Assembly (NCBI GenBank): GCA_944472135.2
Contig: OX235262.1
Span: 23,731,362-23,795,361, forward strand
DNA from: Trichobilharzia regenti
Lineage: Eukaryota > Platyhelminthes > Trematoda > Strigeidida > Schistosomatidae
Direction: 5' to 3'
Length of the DNA: 64,000 nucleotides
Shown: positions 45,900 to 57,009 of the stretch, piece by piece
How positions within the stretch are numbered: the stretch's first letter is position 1
How the letters are laid out: the number at the start of each line of letters is the position of its first letter
Notes under the pieces: model-generated
Seen by the model: only the letters and a program-made list of their open reading frames with translations
Told to the model about the DNA's origin: nothing
Database searches by the model: none
Position numbers and translations under genes: made by a program

Positions 45900-47350
45900 G
45901 GTAGATGGAATTCAGTTCACCTTTGAATTTGAGAGTTATGAAGGGGCAGTTTCAATGTTAGATTGTTAAATAAAAATAAAAAAAGATGGAACGTCTTTTA
46001 TGGAGAACCTACACATTCAAAAGGATATTCGGATTTCTGATCACTCCTCTGTAGGATTTGTGAAATGCAGAAGTAATAGGGCACGAAAACTAAATAATAC
46101 CAAGGGAAATGTAAAGCGAAAAGTAAGGAATACAAGAGAAGCTGTTAGTCATAATAGTTAATAATAATAATGGTAGTAATACCGGTAGTAACAATAATAA
46201 TACTAATAGTGATGTCATGCATGACAAGCATGCATAGAATTATGATAGCACTAATAATAATAGGGAGTTTATATCATCAGTAGTACTTTACCACAAAGAA
46301 TAAACCTCGTAAACCTTACTTAGAATTCTTAACGAGGCAGGAATAAAAGTAGCTGGCATTCAAACCCACTAGCTGTCTAAAAAACAAACTTTGTCCGTTA
46401 AAGGATCCTGTGTGACATAGCTCAATAAACCAAATAATTTTGATATTCAAGTGTTGGTTTGCGGGGATTTGATTAGTTTCGGGATTTCATCATGAACTGA
46501 CGTCAGTCAGAAAACTATTGGAAAACATGGGAGTACTGGACAGCAGTTTCATTCTAGTTCTGTACTCTTCATCAGTACACACTCGCCACAGAGGCTTAGA
46601 AACCAGGACCACTTAGCTACAAGGCAAGCCGGTTAACCATCATACCAGTGGGGTACGATTCAGTGGTCCATGAATCTTAACTTCTGCAACCAAGAAGTCC
46701 CAGGTTAGAACCTCAGTAGGTGCCCACTGCTGAAAAGTGTCGAACTACAACCAAACAGCTATCCAGTACTTCCAGGTTTTCCAATGATTCTCTGACTGAT
46801 GTTAGTCCGTGGTGAAATCCTAAAAATAGTTTTATTTATCTAATACCCTAAAATCGTTGTCAGCTCAAGTGCATAGCTCAAATTGGAAGGATTGGGTCAA
46901 TCAAATTAGCAGAGCACAAAAACCTTACAAAATCGAGATTATTTTAACCCAAGTAAGATAAGAAATCTGGAAAATAGTTCAACTGTGGCACTACGTGCAA
47001 TAACGCACAGTCACACATTGTGGCGCAATAAGATGACAGTTTTGAAATCTAAGCTGACACACACTGGATGAGGATAGAGACTGATAAAAGTAGCTTCATT
47101 TATCTAATCAACTTAAAATACCTGCAATAATTATGATTCAACACTTATCATCTCTCAGACATTCGAAAAGCTCTACAGCCTCTACCGCGAATGGAAAGGA
47201 ACAAAGAAACACTATAAACTTCATGTAGCTCAGATGTGTAGTTATAACTAATTATGATTATAATGAATAAATAGTGTTCAAAACTTTGTCATCCAGTGAA
47301 TAATACAGTCTTTTTTTTACTGTATGATATGTGCAATAAATAAATCAATA
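45900..47350 (+). mobile_element. PLE fragment interrupted by type-beta SINEs
   Basis: Plus-strand traces: FTFEFESYEGAVSMLDC (about 45920-45970), KKDGTSF, the GFVKCRSNRARKLNN linker, an AAT-rich (Asn) stretch at 46155-46260, then GIKVAGIQT, and after the SINE pair a YIGQT-region remnant near 46860-46920 and the PLE tail to 47350. Every part is frameshifted or carries stops. The beta-SINE pair at 46480-46825 splits it before the GIY-YIG region. Confidence 0.75.
46480..46825. repeat. Inverted pair of type-beta SINEs inside a PLE
   Basis: An antisense unit (46480-46685) faces a partial sense unit (46686-46825). The antisense hammerhead (46533-46578) keeps stem I (GUACU/AGUAC) and GAAA, but its core is shifted by mutation (AUGAAGA in place of CUGAAGA). 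The sense one reads CUGAAAA and lacks the GAAA. Confidence 0.7.
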
Positions 47351-47354
47351 TAGG

Positions 47355-47808
47355 CAATTGATCTTGCACAATATGCCATAACTTATTCGGTGAAGCTACG
47401 AGTCAGTCATTACACTATGTTGTCTGCCGTTGTCTGTGTTCAACTTCAATTTGTAACACTGTGAAATTCTGAATCAATAACTTTTGATACAGTCTAATGA
47501 ATATGTTTTCATCTTCTGAAATACTTACTAAAGGTCAAATCACTAGCCTATTAACCTACAATGTAAGGTAAATACTGTTTGGCCTGTCAGATACCTATTG
47601 ATTGTTTACTGAATTCATTACCGCGAAACACTCTGATCAAATATATCTCACAAACAAAAGTAAAATAATAATCTAAAACAAATTTTACTGTAAATTGAAT
47701 ATTCCCATAATGTATTCAGAATAAAATAGTTAGAGCAAACAATTGTGGTTTCAATAAATTCTTCTTCTTTAGGCTTTACAATTATAAATCCATTAATTTA
47801 AGCATACA
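47355..47808. other. Unassigned AT-rich stretch
   Basis: No gene or named repeat recognised. Confidence 0.5.
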
Positions 47809-47811
47809 ATA

Positions 47812-48576
47812 TTATTATTATTATTTTTGTTCCCTTGGGTTCCTAGTGGAACACAGGGCTTCAACTGCACATCTCCACTTGCTTCTGCCTTCTTTCTGTT
47901 GTACTTTTCACCTGCATTCATGTTAGTCCATACTCCTTCAACTCTTCTGCACACGATCTCCTCCATGTCACTCACTCTTTCACTGATGACCCACTCACCG
48001 CCTGCTTCCCTTTCGGCCTGGTTCCACTCGAGCAGTTGCCTGACGCGCGCGCGATATCACCCAGCGGTCTCCTCAGCTAGTGAGTGTCCAATCCATCCAA
48101 TCCACTTTCTCCTGCATATTTTTCGGTTGGCGATTGGTCCTTGTTTTGTTTGTTCCCATAGTTTTTCGCTGGCAATTGTTTCCGGCCCGGTCATCTGATC
48201 TTCACTCAGTATAGAGCGAAGACAGTTAGTTGTTGATAAAGGTCTCGTCTGCAATAGCCAGCCTGTTGGAAATATTTTTTGTGACCCGCCCGCCCATCAA
48301 GTTTCTGATCCGATCCGTATAGAAGAACTGACTGACTTGACGTTGTTTGTATTGAAAATGCGACCGAATTTTGTTGTTGATGCTGGCTGAGTGAAGAAGA
48401 TTTCCAGATTGATTTCAGGTTGATGAATAATGTGTTTCTCGCCTTCCCTATGATTCTCGATTTGACATCGTCGTCCGTTCCTTCTCTTGTAGTTGAGACA
48501 ATGCTTCCTAAGTAAGTGAATGAAGTGACTAGCCTCTTTCAAATCCCTCCCGTTGATGGTGATCGGCGCATACAAT
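47812..48576 (-). mobile_element. RTE-B LINE fragment, 3' end
   Basis: Antisense RTE-B from an ATT tail, through NCLRSIL, KSVSSSIRIGSE and PITINGRDLKE. 5'-truncated at the same place as the copy at 8600-9357. Frameshifted. Confidence 0.8.
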
Positions 48577-48599
48577 AGCCAGTCAGTAAAGGCAAATTA

Positions 48600-49075
48600 G
48601 AATCATATGAGAAAGTGTATTAAGGAACAAGTGTATAAGATAGGACCGAACAATAGTCAGTCAGTTAGCTTTTGAACATGTATGGTCAATGAGAACATGC
48701 AACAAAATGAGATGAAGTAATTTAATTTAGAAAATGCAGGTTTCGAGAGTGAGTGTAAGCAGGGTGTGTGAGACAATATGAAAATAAACCAACGAATGGG
48801 GCGGTCTAGACATAAGTTCAAGGTTGAAAATAACGGCAATAAGAATAATTTTCAAATAATAACGATAATATGGTGTAAAATTACAAGTATTATCGGTGAA
48901 TGATTGTCAAATAATAATAATGAATATAATGAAGTGGAATGAACAGGATTTTGTAAATATGATAACAAGTTAAAAAAAGCACTACTTACACCTAAGGTAA
49001 GAAAGGTTACGAAATCATAAAAGTTGGAAATGAACGTTTGTCAATGAAACAGAGGAACAGAAGAAGAAGAAAAGA
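48600..49075. other. Unassigned stretch
   Basis: AT-rich with AAT runs. No gene recognised. Confidence 0.5.
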
Positions 49076-49099
49076 AAATTGTGAAAGGAATTTTTTAGT

Positions 49100-49910
49100 G
49101 TTAGTGTTTATGGAGGAGTTGTTGGCTTTATTGTAGGCCAAGGTAAACATAGAGGTTGAACATACTTCTTTTGTATGCAAAGCGATGATCTTCTGGTATT
49201 AATTGCAACCGTTTCAGTTACTGATAGAAGACGTAGTCTAGCTCCTCTAGATAAATTACTAGGGACGCGGTAAGTAACTGAGAACGCCTGGTCAAGTTTT
49301 ATCGGGTGTCCAGTATCTACCAAGCGGGCTAAAACTGCATTGTTTACGCATTTGGTTACCCCTTTACCCAACCATACAGGTGGATGTTCATGCGCACGTA
49401 TGGATAAAACCCTCTGAGTACGGCCAATGTAACTAGCTCTACATGAACAGTTGAATTCACAGATACACATTGATGAGGCCATCTTTGATAATTTATCCTT
49501 GACTTGCTGTGTAAGTACTGGTTTGATTGAGAAGTTGAGTACCAGTTTAGCTGCAGAAAATGTCGACATTTTAGAATGTCAGCTGTAATTTCTCCTTTGT
49601 AACTTAACTTAAGATAGAAAGGTTTCGTGTCGACGGGGTATCCAACTTTATCCTGTCTGTAGGTATTGACATATACTTTTTAAGGAAGTTCTGTGGATAT
49701 CCATTTTCCTGCAGTGTGAGTTTCAATTTATACATTTCTTCCTTAATGCATTCCTCTGAGCATATGTGTTTTATTCTATAGCTAAGACATTTGACTAAGT
49801 TTCCTTTATATTGAATCGGTCAGAAGATATGAAAATGTGTGTACTGACCCGTCCAGTTTTAGAGCCTGAAGAAGCATTTATTGAAACCACAATTGTTTGC
49901 TCTGTATATT
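49100..49910 (-). mobile_element. PLE fragment: linker and GIY-YIG domain
   Basis: The minus-strand frame 49108-49569 encodes MCICEFNCSCRASYIGRTQR and SIRAHEH, then VARLVDTGH-type sequence, a fairly intact GIY-YIG nuclease end of the CxCxxxYIGRT type. Upstream traces (LVKCLSYRIKHICSEEC, QENGYPQNFLKKY) lie frameshifted at 49660-49860. This is a different PLE subfamily from the NCNNC type at 34466. Confidence 0.85.
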
Positions 49911-49934
49911 TGTTCTGAATAAATTTTACTATGT

Positions 49935-50240
49935 TTCAGGATTTCATCATGATCTGACATTAGTTAGAGAACCATTGGAAAACCTGCAGGAAATACTGGA
50001 CAGCTGTTCCGTCCTATTTGGGGCTCTTCAGAAGTACGCACCCACCGGGATTCTAACCTAGGACCTTCTTGTCACAAGGCGAGCTCGTATACCATTAAGC
50101 CATTGGGACTCGATCCAATGGCCCATGAATTCTAACTTCTGACGATTCACGACATAGCGCGACCCCTAGCCAATGTCATCCATGGCGAGTATTTGTCCCC
50201 ACACCCAACCTGCTGCTCCCTACCGGTCACGACTTTTACT
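49935..50240 (-). repeat. Type-beta SINE, hammerhead core nearly intact
   Basis: Antisense unit. The hammerhead at 49992-50037 has core CUGAAGA, stem I GUACUU/CAGUAU, stem II GCCC/GGAC and ACAGCUGUC, but GAAA reads GGAA. The tRNA-like head is at 50065-50125. Confidence 0.75.
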
Positions 50241-50614
50241 GTATTTGTTTGTTTATTTTGTTCAAATTGACAAAAAATATTTTGGTTAGACTTTAGTAAG
50301 ATACATACAAGAAAATGAATATTAGTGTAAAATGTAGCATTACTGATTAGTTGTCACAGTTCCCTTATTCAATACCAACATGAGCAACTAAAAGGAAAAG
50401 AGAAAAATCATTAAAAAATAAAGGATATAGGAAGTGCTGTAAGACAAACAGAAGATAATATGACGGAGGCAAACTGATGTGATGCTGCAATGAGCACAAA
50501 ACCTGTGTACATTCGTGGATCTGTGCCAATGCGATCACAACAATTGGATTTCCTCATAGTGACAGAGAAAAAGCGATTTGATGAGAAAACAGTATTTTTT
50601 TTTCTTATTTCTTT

Positions 50615-50845
50615 ACGTTCCCATTGGAACATGGAGCTTCAAGCTAAAGGCTTAAATTTTCGGTAGTAGTGGTGCTTATTTTTACAAGATTGGGTTGCTA
50701 CTCTCTCATGCCCAACCTTCCCTCTTTACTTCTCTTACTACTGGCTTAGCAAAGTAAAAGAGTGCGTCCGTGGCTGAGGATCGAGCCCCGAACCACCTGC
50801 GTTGTATGCAAACACTCTACTGCTGTGCCACTGACGCACTAGATA
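50615..50845 (-). repeat. tRNA-derived SINE, type gamma
   Basis: Antisense copy: body cgttcccattggaacatgg, gattgggttgctac; head antisense of GTCAGTGGCACAGCAGTAG and gaggatcgagccccg. Confidence 0.75.
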
Positions 50846-50849
50846 ACAG

Positions 50850-51265
50850 TATGAACATCTATAACTTCCTCTGAACAATGTGTAATATGAGAAAAAGCAT
50901 ATAATTTGAACAGTTTAAACATTATGAAATTGCTGACTATAAGCCGAATACTGATAGTAATGCATGATTTCAGAATCACGAGTTTTATTTATCATTATTA
51001 TGAGTATAATTTAATGGGGTTGTACAAAAAAATATATGTCAAATTAATCGTATGACATATGGTGATAATGAATAGTAACGAAACAAGGATTTATCGAGTT
51101 CACTTATCTGTTTCGTAATTCATCAATTAGTTAATATATCCATACACTTGACTGTATATGTTATTATGTGTTCATACATACCAAAATCGAAGGCATTAAA
51201 CGAACCATGTCAGCAGTCAATTGAATAATTGAGGAAGTTTAAACAGAAATGTTTTTATTAATAAT
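50850..51265. other. Unassigned AT-rich stretch
   Basis: No gene or named repeat recognised. Confidence 0.5.
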
Positions 51266-51269
51266 TTAT

Positions 51270-52640
51270 TTCATAGTATAACGGTGAATCAACAATGTTC
51301 AATGTTATTCCCTGAGCTATTGGAAAGTCAGGAAGGGGAGCTTCCAATGTTAGATTGTAGCGTAAAAAGGAAAGAAGATGGAAAGTTGCACACACTAGTG
51401 TGTATGTTTACAGGAAACCCACACACTCAAACAGATATTTGGACTTCAGATCATCCCAACCTGTGTCAGTAAAAATAGGATTGGTGAAATGTATAAGTGA
51501 CAGAGCACAAAAACTAAGTAGTACTAAGGAAAATCTAGGACAGAAAGTGATACACATAAAAGAAGCCTTGAAACTTAATAATTTTCCGAATAAATTATTC
51601 AGGAAATATGTAGGGATATGTAAAAATAAGATAAATAATGATAGTACCGATAGTGATAATAATAATAATAACAATAGTGAAGATAACAATAATAGCAATA
51701 GTAATAATAATAATAATAATGGCGACACCAACAATAAGGAATCTAAATCATCAATAGTAATTTCATACAAAGAAGGAACTTCCAAAACCTTACGCAGAAA
51801 TCTTAACAAGGCAGGAATAAAAGCGGCTGGCATTCAAACCACCCACAAACTCAGTTAGAAACAAGGTTTAGAGGTTAAAGGATCAATCCTGTGGATCCTT
51901 TAAAACAAAACAATTCAGTTTATCTAATACCCTGCCTGCTTGAATGATTGTCAGGTCAAATACATAAGTCAGAGTAGCAGAATAGGTGCAGTCAGTCAGA
52001 CTAGCCGAGCATAAACACCTAGCAAAATCTAGATTGGTTGACCCGAATAATATAAGAAATCTAGAGAATAGTTCAGCTATACCACTCACTACATCCGTCG
52101 GTGGCACAGTGGTTAGGACTCTCGCCGACCATGCACATGGTCCGGGGTTCGAGCCCACGCCGGCGCACACCTGATATCTATGGTCGGCCTGCAAAATTTG
52201 GGCTACCGATATCCATGCTGAAAATTCCATACTTGTACCAAAAATACAGTGTGGAATCAAGCTGTAAATCAAAAAAAAAAATTACACACAACCACACTAT
52301 AGGATGGGTGGGATAAAATGACAGCTGCAAAATCTAATGTCACAGCTAGGTGGAGGGAGAGATTAATAAGGGGAGATTTGTTTATCGAATCAACTGCAAA
52401 TACATGTAATAAGAATTATTCAACACCTGTCCAGTTGGACATCTGGAAATGCATTCTACTACCCCTACGACGACAAATAGGAGAGAACAAAGAAAACTAT
52501 AAATCTCAAGTTTCAAAGTCATGTGATCATAAATGATGAAATGCTTACGAACAATAATAGATCATGTTCGAAACTGTGTCATCTAGTAAATAATAATACT
52601 GTTTCATTGTGTGACATATATTCATCTAAAAAACAAACTA
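51270..52640 (+). mobile_element. PLE fragment with Asn-rich linker, interrupted by a delta SINE
   Basis: The plus strand encodes ESQEGELPMLDCSVKRKEDG, then in another frame YRKPTHSNRYLDFRSSQP, KIGLVKCISDRAQKL and a linker with a run of mostly Asn codons (51640-51735), YKEGTSKTLRRNLNKAGIKA and a stop after THKLS. The GIY-YIG remnant (ISQSS) is near 51965, followed by the tail ending aatactgtttcattg. A delta SINE is inserted at 52085-52280. This is the best linker sequence among the window's PLEs. Confidence 0.82.
52085..52280 (+). repeat. tRNA-derived SINE, type delta, inside a PLE
   Basis: Sense copy: head GTCGGTGGCACAGTGGTTAG with GGGGTTCGAGCCC, body tggtcggcctgcaaaatttg, and an A-rich tail. 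The uninterrupted PLE sequence is seen at 43015-43050. Confidence 0.85.
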
Positions 52641-53007
52641 ATATGAAATACTTCACGCAGAGCTGCATCATTTACAATAACAAACTTCATTCGGTGAATT
52701 ATTAGTTCGTTCAAATTTAACGCCAGACAGTATTTGGCTTTTTGAAGTAAGCCAATTCGGGTATGCCATTCATAAAACTAACCAAAAACACTACTGAAGT
52801 GATTCATACCAGCTAAAAATAACAGTTTAACTGATTAATCATTAGTGTAAGATTTATTTAGTTTAATATGGTTTGGAAATAAGACGAACATTAAATGCCC
52901 AATAGCATAAATGTATTCTTAGTCTAAATTCTTGAAATCTTAGCTTTTCGCTTTCATTATAATTTTGTCATACAAAGTTGCATCGACCAGGAGAGTTTCT
53001 CTACCGA

Positions 53008-53748
53008 TGTAATTTATGACATTCAACAGCACATCTCCGTCTTTTTTCTAATCTCTGCGTCCTCTTTAGCTGACCTCATGATTTTCCATAGGCTCTCACC
53101 TCTGCCTCCTCCTTCTCTTCACATGATCTTCTGCATATCACCCTCTGACACAGATCAAATGCGTCACTGCCCATCCGAGATCCAACCGAGGATATACCAG
53201 GCGCGTGATCCCTTAGCATGTGTTTCTAATCCATCTCCATTTCCCTGTGGAATATTTGTTGAACGACAGGTTCTTGATTGGTTTTTTATTGCTTAAACTT
53301 TCTGGCCATTCGACCTGCAATATGAAGCCAGCAATGACAGCTGTTGATAACAGTCTGCAGTAACTTATAAAGGGCGTATCTCGCCTTTGCAATTCTGGAT
53401 GGTTTTGACATCTTCATCGATGCTAGATAAGTGAAAGCAGTAACCTTTTTCAAATTTCTCCTGTTTGACAGCGGTTGGCGCTTGTTGTTGTTGTTAGCTG
53501 GTCATTCTCATCACTTTTGTCTTCTCTATGTTTACTTGAATTCCTCTCTCTTTGCTGCTTATTCTGCCAACTTGTTGGTTTTCACCTGTACCTCTTTGAA
53601 TTTGTATGATATCCCACATAAACTCTATGAGTACTCCAGATCTTCTAGAGTGTCCCTGTTGGTTCAACGCATTCCAATCTCCTCGCTCCCTACTCACAGT
53701 CCTCTGCATAATCCAGTTCTTGACAATCAGGAATATCATTGTTGGTAT
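53008..53748 (-). mobile_element. RTE-B-like LINE fragment
   Basis: Antisense remnant including the segment before the catalytic box (MIFLIVKNWIMQRTV, 53690-53735) and the later KTKVMRMTS region. Strongly frameshifted. Confidence 0.7.
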
Positions 53749-53804
53749 TCATTCTAAATAATAAAACAAAATAAAATGTCTTTCGTTATTTTTTTTAATT
53801 TTTG

Positions 53805-53990
53805 ATTTTTGATTTACAGCTTGATTCCACACTGTATTTTTGGTACAAGTATGGAATTTTCAGCATGGATATCGGTAGCCCAAATTTTGCAGGCCGACCA
53901 TAGATATCAGGTGTGCGCCGGCGTGGGCTCGAACCCCGGACTATGTGCATGGTCGGCGAGAGTCCTAACCACTGTGCCACCGACGCACAG
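53805..53990 (-). repeat. tRNA-derived SINE, type delta
   Basis: Antisense and nearly identical to 52085-52280; the A-rich tail appears as ttttttaatttttgatttttg just left of it. Confidence 0.85.
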
Positions 53991-54099
53991 TTTAGAATGA
54001 ATGAGAACAGTTAACTGAAAGAAATGAGCTTCAGCTGACCTGCATTCTTCTTCTGAGAGATTTAATATTACATTTTCATGAGCATACCTGGACAATATC

Positions 54100-54478
54100 T
54101 GACATATAATTGGTGGATGGTGACTAGCAGTGGAATACAGGATAACGCACATTTCGTCCTATTTGGGACTCGTCCTCCAGCTGAATGTACCTGCATTCCC
54201 CAGTGAGTGATGATGTTCCCACAAATGTGGCTCAAACCCAGTGCCCATAGTTTCAAACACCAAAGCGTTATTCACTAGAGCACCTGGGCCACGGGAACCA
54301 CCTCTTGTGCAACGGGTCATGTTAATTATTTAATTGAATTTTAGAATTTCCCGTCAATTGATTTGACCGGAGTGCTTGGTCTCAGGTTGACATGTCATCT
54401 TCACAAGAAGCCGACATGTCTACCTGAGACTGAGTACTTTGGTCCAATCAATTGACTAGAAAATCTAAAATTCACTTA
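54100..54478 (-). repeat. Sm-alpha-like repeat plus inverted flank (type alpha)
   Basis: An antisense unit (54100-54335) with hammerhead-like region at 54125-54185 (core with the GAGG insertion) and tRNA-like head. It is followed by the flank ttgaattttagaatttccc (54333-54400), which is then repeated inverted at 54413-54475, making a hairpin of about 60 bp per arm. Confidence 0.75.
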
Positions 54479-54479
54479 A

Positions 54480-55865
54480 ATATCTGTCATACTTAAAATC
54501 TACGAGAACACAAGCATAGATATATAGACAGTGACACTTTCTACATTCGGATCTCGCGTCTGACTTCTGATTATTAAGAAAGTCTTTTAAAAAAGTAGTA
54601 GAGCGAAGTGAAGTGAACAATTCTGTTTAAATTAAAACTGACCTCAGTATTTCTTTCTGTCTGCTTTCAAATCCCACAGCCTTTTTACACCTTCCTCTTT
54701 ATATGTCTGTATAACAGATTTTTTTAGTATCTTAAAGCAGAATACTGGACATCTCAGTTATTGCTGGTGGTAATAACATTAGACAGCAAACGTTACAAAT
54801 ACATGTCTTTAGTATTCATACCGACTAGTTGTCATCGACACCGCCCTTAGATTCTGGTCGTCAGTAGAATAGAAAAATTTCATCATGCAAGACTTCATTT
54901 TTAAAGACTGATTTAAGCTGTATAGCTGAATTTATTTAGGTGTCTATTGCATTCACTATAAATCTTAGTTTACCACGGAATCCTACTTGATACGTCCCTG
55001 TGTATGGCTGTGCAGAATCACACAAAGTCATTTAGGTGAGGGAAGTAAAGGGTCCTGTCAGCTGCCTGCTTCAATCACCAGACTACCTGAATTTCCATTC
55101 AGCACAACACGCATCAAAATTTCGTCTACTTCTCTTTGTTTTACCATTCAGTTATCTTCGTGGATCACCAAGTATTCTCATATACATTTTTATTTGAGGT
55201 TCAGACGGCTGCTGTTCATCTGGGAGTATTTTATTCTTCAGATTGAACAGCACTGCGTCACATGGTATACTTTAGATTGCTATTTTGCTTGAAGATACTG
55301 AATAACAAGGAAATATTATGCAGTATACAACGCTGAAAATTCTGTATACAGTGTAAACTTCTTGTACACAATAAAGCTATTATTATTCTTATTTTTAACA
55401 ATAGGCTAATATAATAAAATCCATTATATTATAAGCTTCAATTAAGTTATCAATTTCACATTTATCTGTCTTCAGTATACCTAAGATAACATCCTGATTG
55501 TTGTTGTCATTATTAAGATGAAAGCATTATTCAGTTGAAAACGATTGCTCTACTGAAGTGCAATGCTTTACAAATTATGAACTGTGCTGGAGTTATTCTT
55601 CCTCAAAGGAGCTTGTATAGCTTGTTGTATTGCTTGAAGTGATCAAAATCTAAAGCATTTCAGTTCAAATACAGAGAATCAGTCGATTCGTTACCTTCTA
55701 TAGCTTATCGAACATCCACGAGTGTTGAATAATCCAAAATTATACTCCAACTTTTGATGTGGTGTCATTTAAGCATAACAAATCATGTCAGAAATTCAAA
55801 ACTGCCTCAACAATACTGTCCAGTAGGTGTAAACAATCAAAACTTTCTCTGATACAAAATACATA
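54480..55865. other. Unassigned intronic stretch
   Basis: About 1.4 kb without a recognised repeat or gene. The plus-strand frame 54987-55292 has no similarity I can name, and I could not match it to the missing SLC33A1 exon. Confidence 0.5.
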
Positions 55866-55871
55866 ATTTTA

Positions 55872-56295
55872 AATGAATTTTTGATTTTCCCGTCGATTGA
55901 TTTGACCGAAGTGCTCGGTCTCAGGTTGACATATCGGCTTCTTGTGCAGATGCTTCGACGATGTCCGGGCATTTGATTAATATTTAATTGGTAGATGGTG
56001 ACTAGCCGACATGTCAGCCTGAGACCAAACACTCCGGTCAAATCAATCGACGGAAAGATCTAAATTGAATTAAGTAATTAACATGACCCGTTGCACAAGA
56101 GGTGGTTCCCGTGGCCCAGGTGCTCTAGTGAATAACGCTTTGGTGTTTGAAACTATGAGCACTGGGTTTGAGCCACATTGGTGGGAACGTCATCACTCAC
56201 TGGGGAATGCAGGTACATTCAGCTGGAGGACGAGTCCCAAATAGGACGAAATGTGCGTTATCCTGTATTCCACTGCTAGTCACCATCCACCAACA
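55872..56295. repeat. Sm-alpha-like repeat, sense unit with antisense flank
   Basis: The antisense flank (55880-56005) meets an inverted sense flank (56008-56070), then a complete sense unit follows: tRNA-like head (GTGGCCCAGGTGCTCTAGTG, GGGTTTGAGCC) and hammerhead-like tail (56212-56270) with stem II GUCC/GGAC, GAAA and core CUG-GAGG-ACGA. Confidence 0.75.
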
Positions 56296-56299
56296 AAAT

Positions 56300-56648
56300 T
56301 CAGAATGTACAATGAAAACCAACTGCCAAACACAATTTTAAATTACTTGATAAGCAGTAAGAATATTGCCAACACTGTGGAATACCCATAAAGATGTCTA
56401 CAGGAATCAAGCAGAATAAAACAGTTCAAGGTTAAGCAGTTACTCTATGGCATATCTTTGACTTCACTACTAATTATTGACGACTACAACAACATCACAA
56501 AACAGTAAAAATCAATACTAAATGTAGTGATCCACCAAAAACAAAGTTCGAACAACGAAAATATTCATTCAGACAACTAAAAAAAAATAAAATAATGGAG
56601 CAAAGAACATCCTTTTCGATAATTTCCTCTTCTAACTCTTTTTTTTTA
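56300..56648. other. Unassigned stretch
   Basis: AT-rich. No gene or named repeat recognised. Confidence 0.5.
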
Positions 56649-56651
56649 TTT

Positions 56652-56878
56652 TCCTGCACGTTCCCAGTGGAACATAGGGCTCCAAGCTAGATGCTTGAAG
56701 TTTCTGTAGCAGTGGTGATTATTTTTACAGGATGGGGTTGCTAGCCTCATGCCAAACCTTTCCTCTTCACCAGTCTGACTACTGGCTTAGCGAGGTAAAG
56801 GAGTTCGCCGGCCGGGGATCGAACCCCGGACCATCTGCATGGTCGGCGAGCGTCCTAACCGCTATGCCACCGACGCTC
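56652..56878 (-). repeat. tRNA-derived SINE, type gamma, well preserved
   Basis: Antisense copy: CGTCGGTGGCATAGCGGTTAG head, GGGGTTCGATCCCC box B, body tttggcatgaggctagcaac and end ttccactgggaacgtgcagg. The best-preserved gamma copy together with 33894-34132. Confidence 0.85.
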
Positions 56879-57009
56879 TTCTAGCTCTACAATTATATAT
56901 ATATATGTTTATATAAATAGAATATTGTAGAATAGTAGTCGAAACTCGAGAATGGGCCTTTGAAAGATGTAATTGATGAACTAGAATTCTACTACCAGTA
57001 CATGATTGG

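Noticed and set aside
51408..51833. Leucine-rich membrane protein on the minus strand
   Set aside because: The Leu runs are the complement of the AAT/Asn codons of the PLE linker.
2449..56290. CRISPR array from repeated short motifs
   Set aside because: The repeated units are long, dispersed, in both orientations and of eukaryotic SINE type; there is no regular repeat-spacer pattern.
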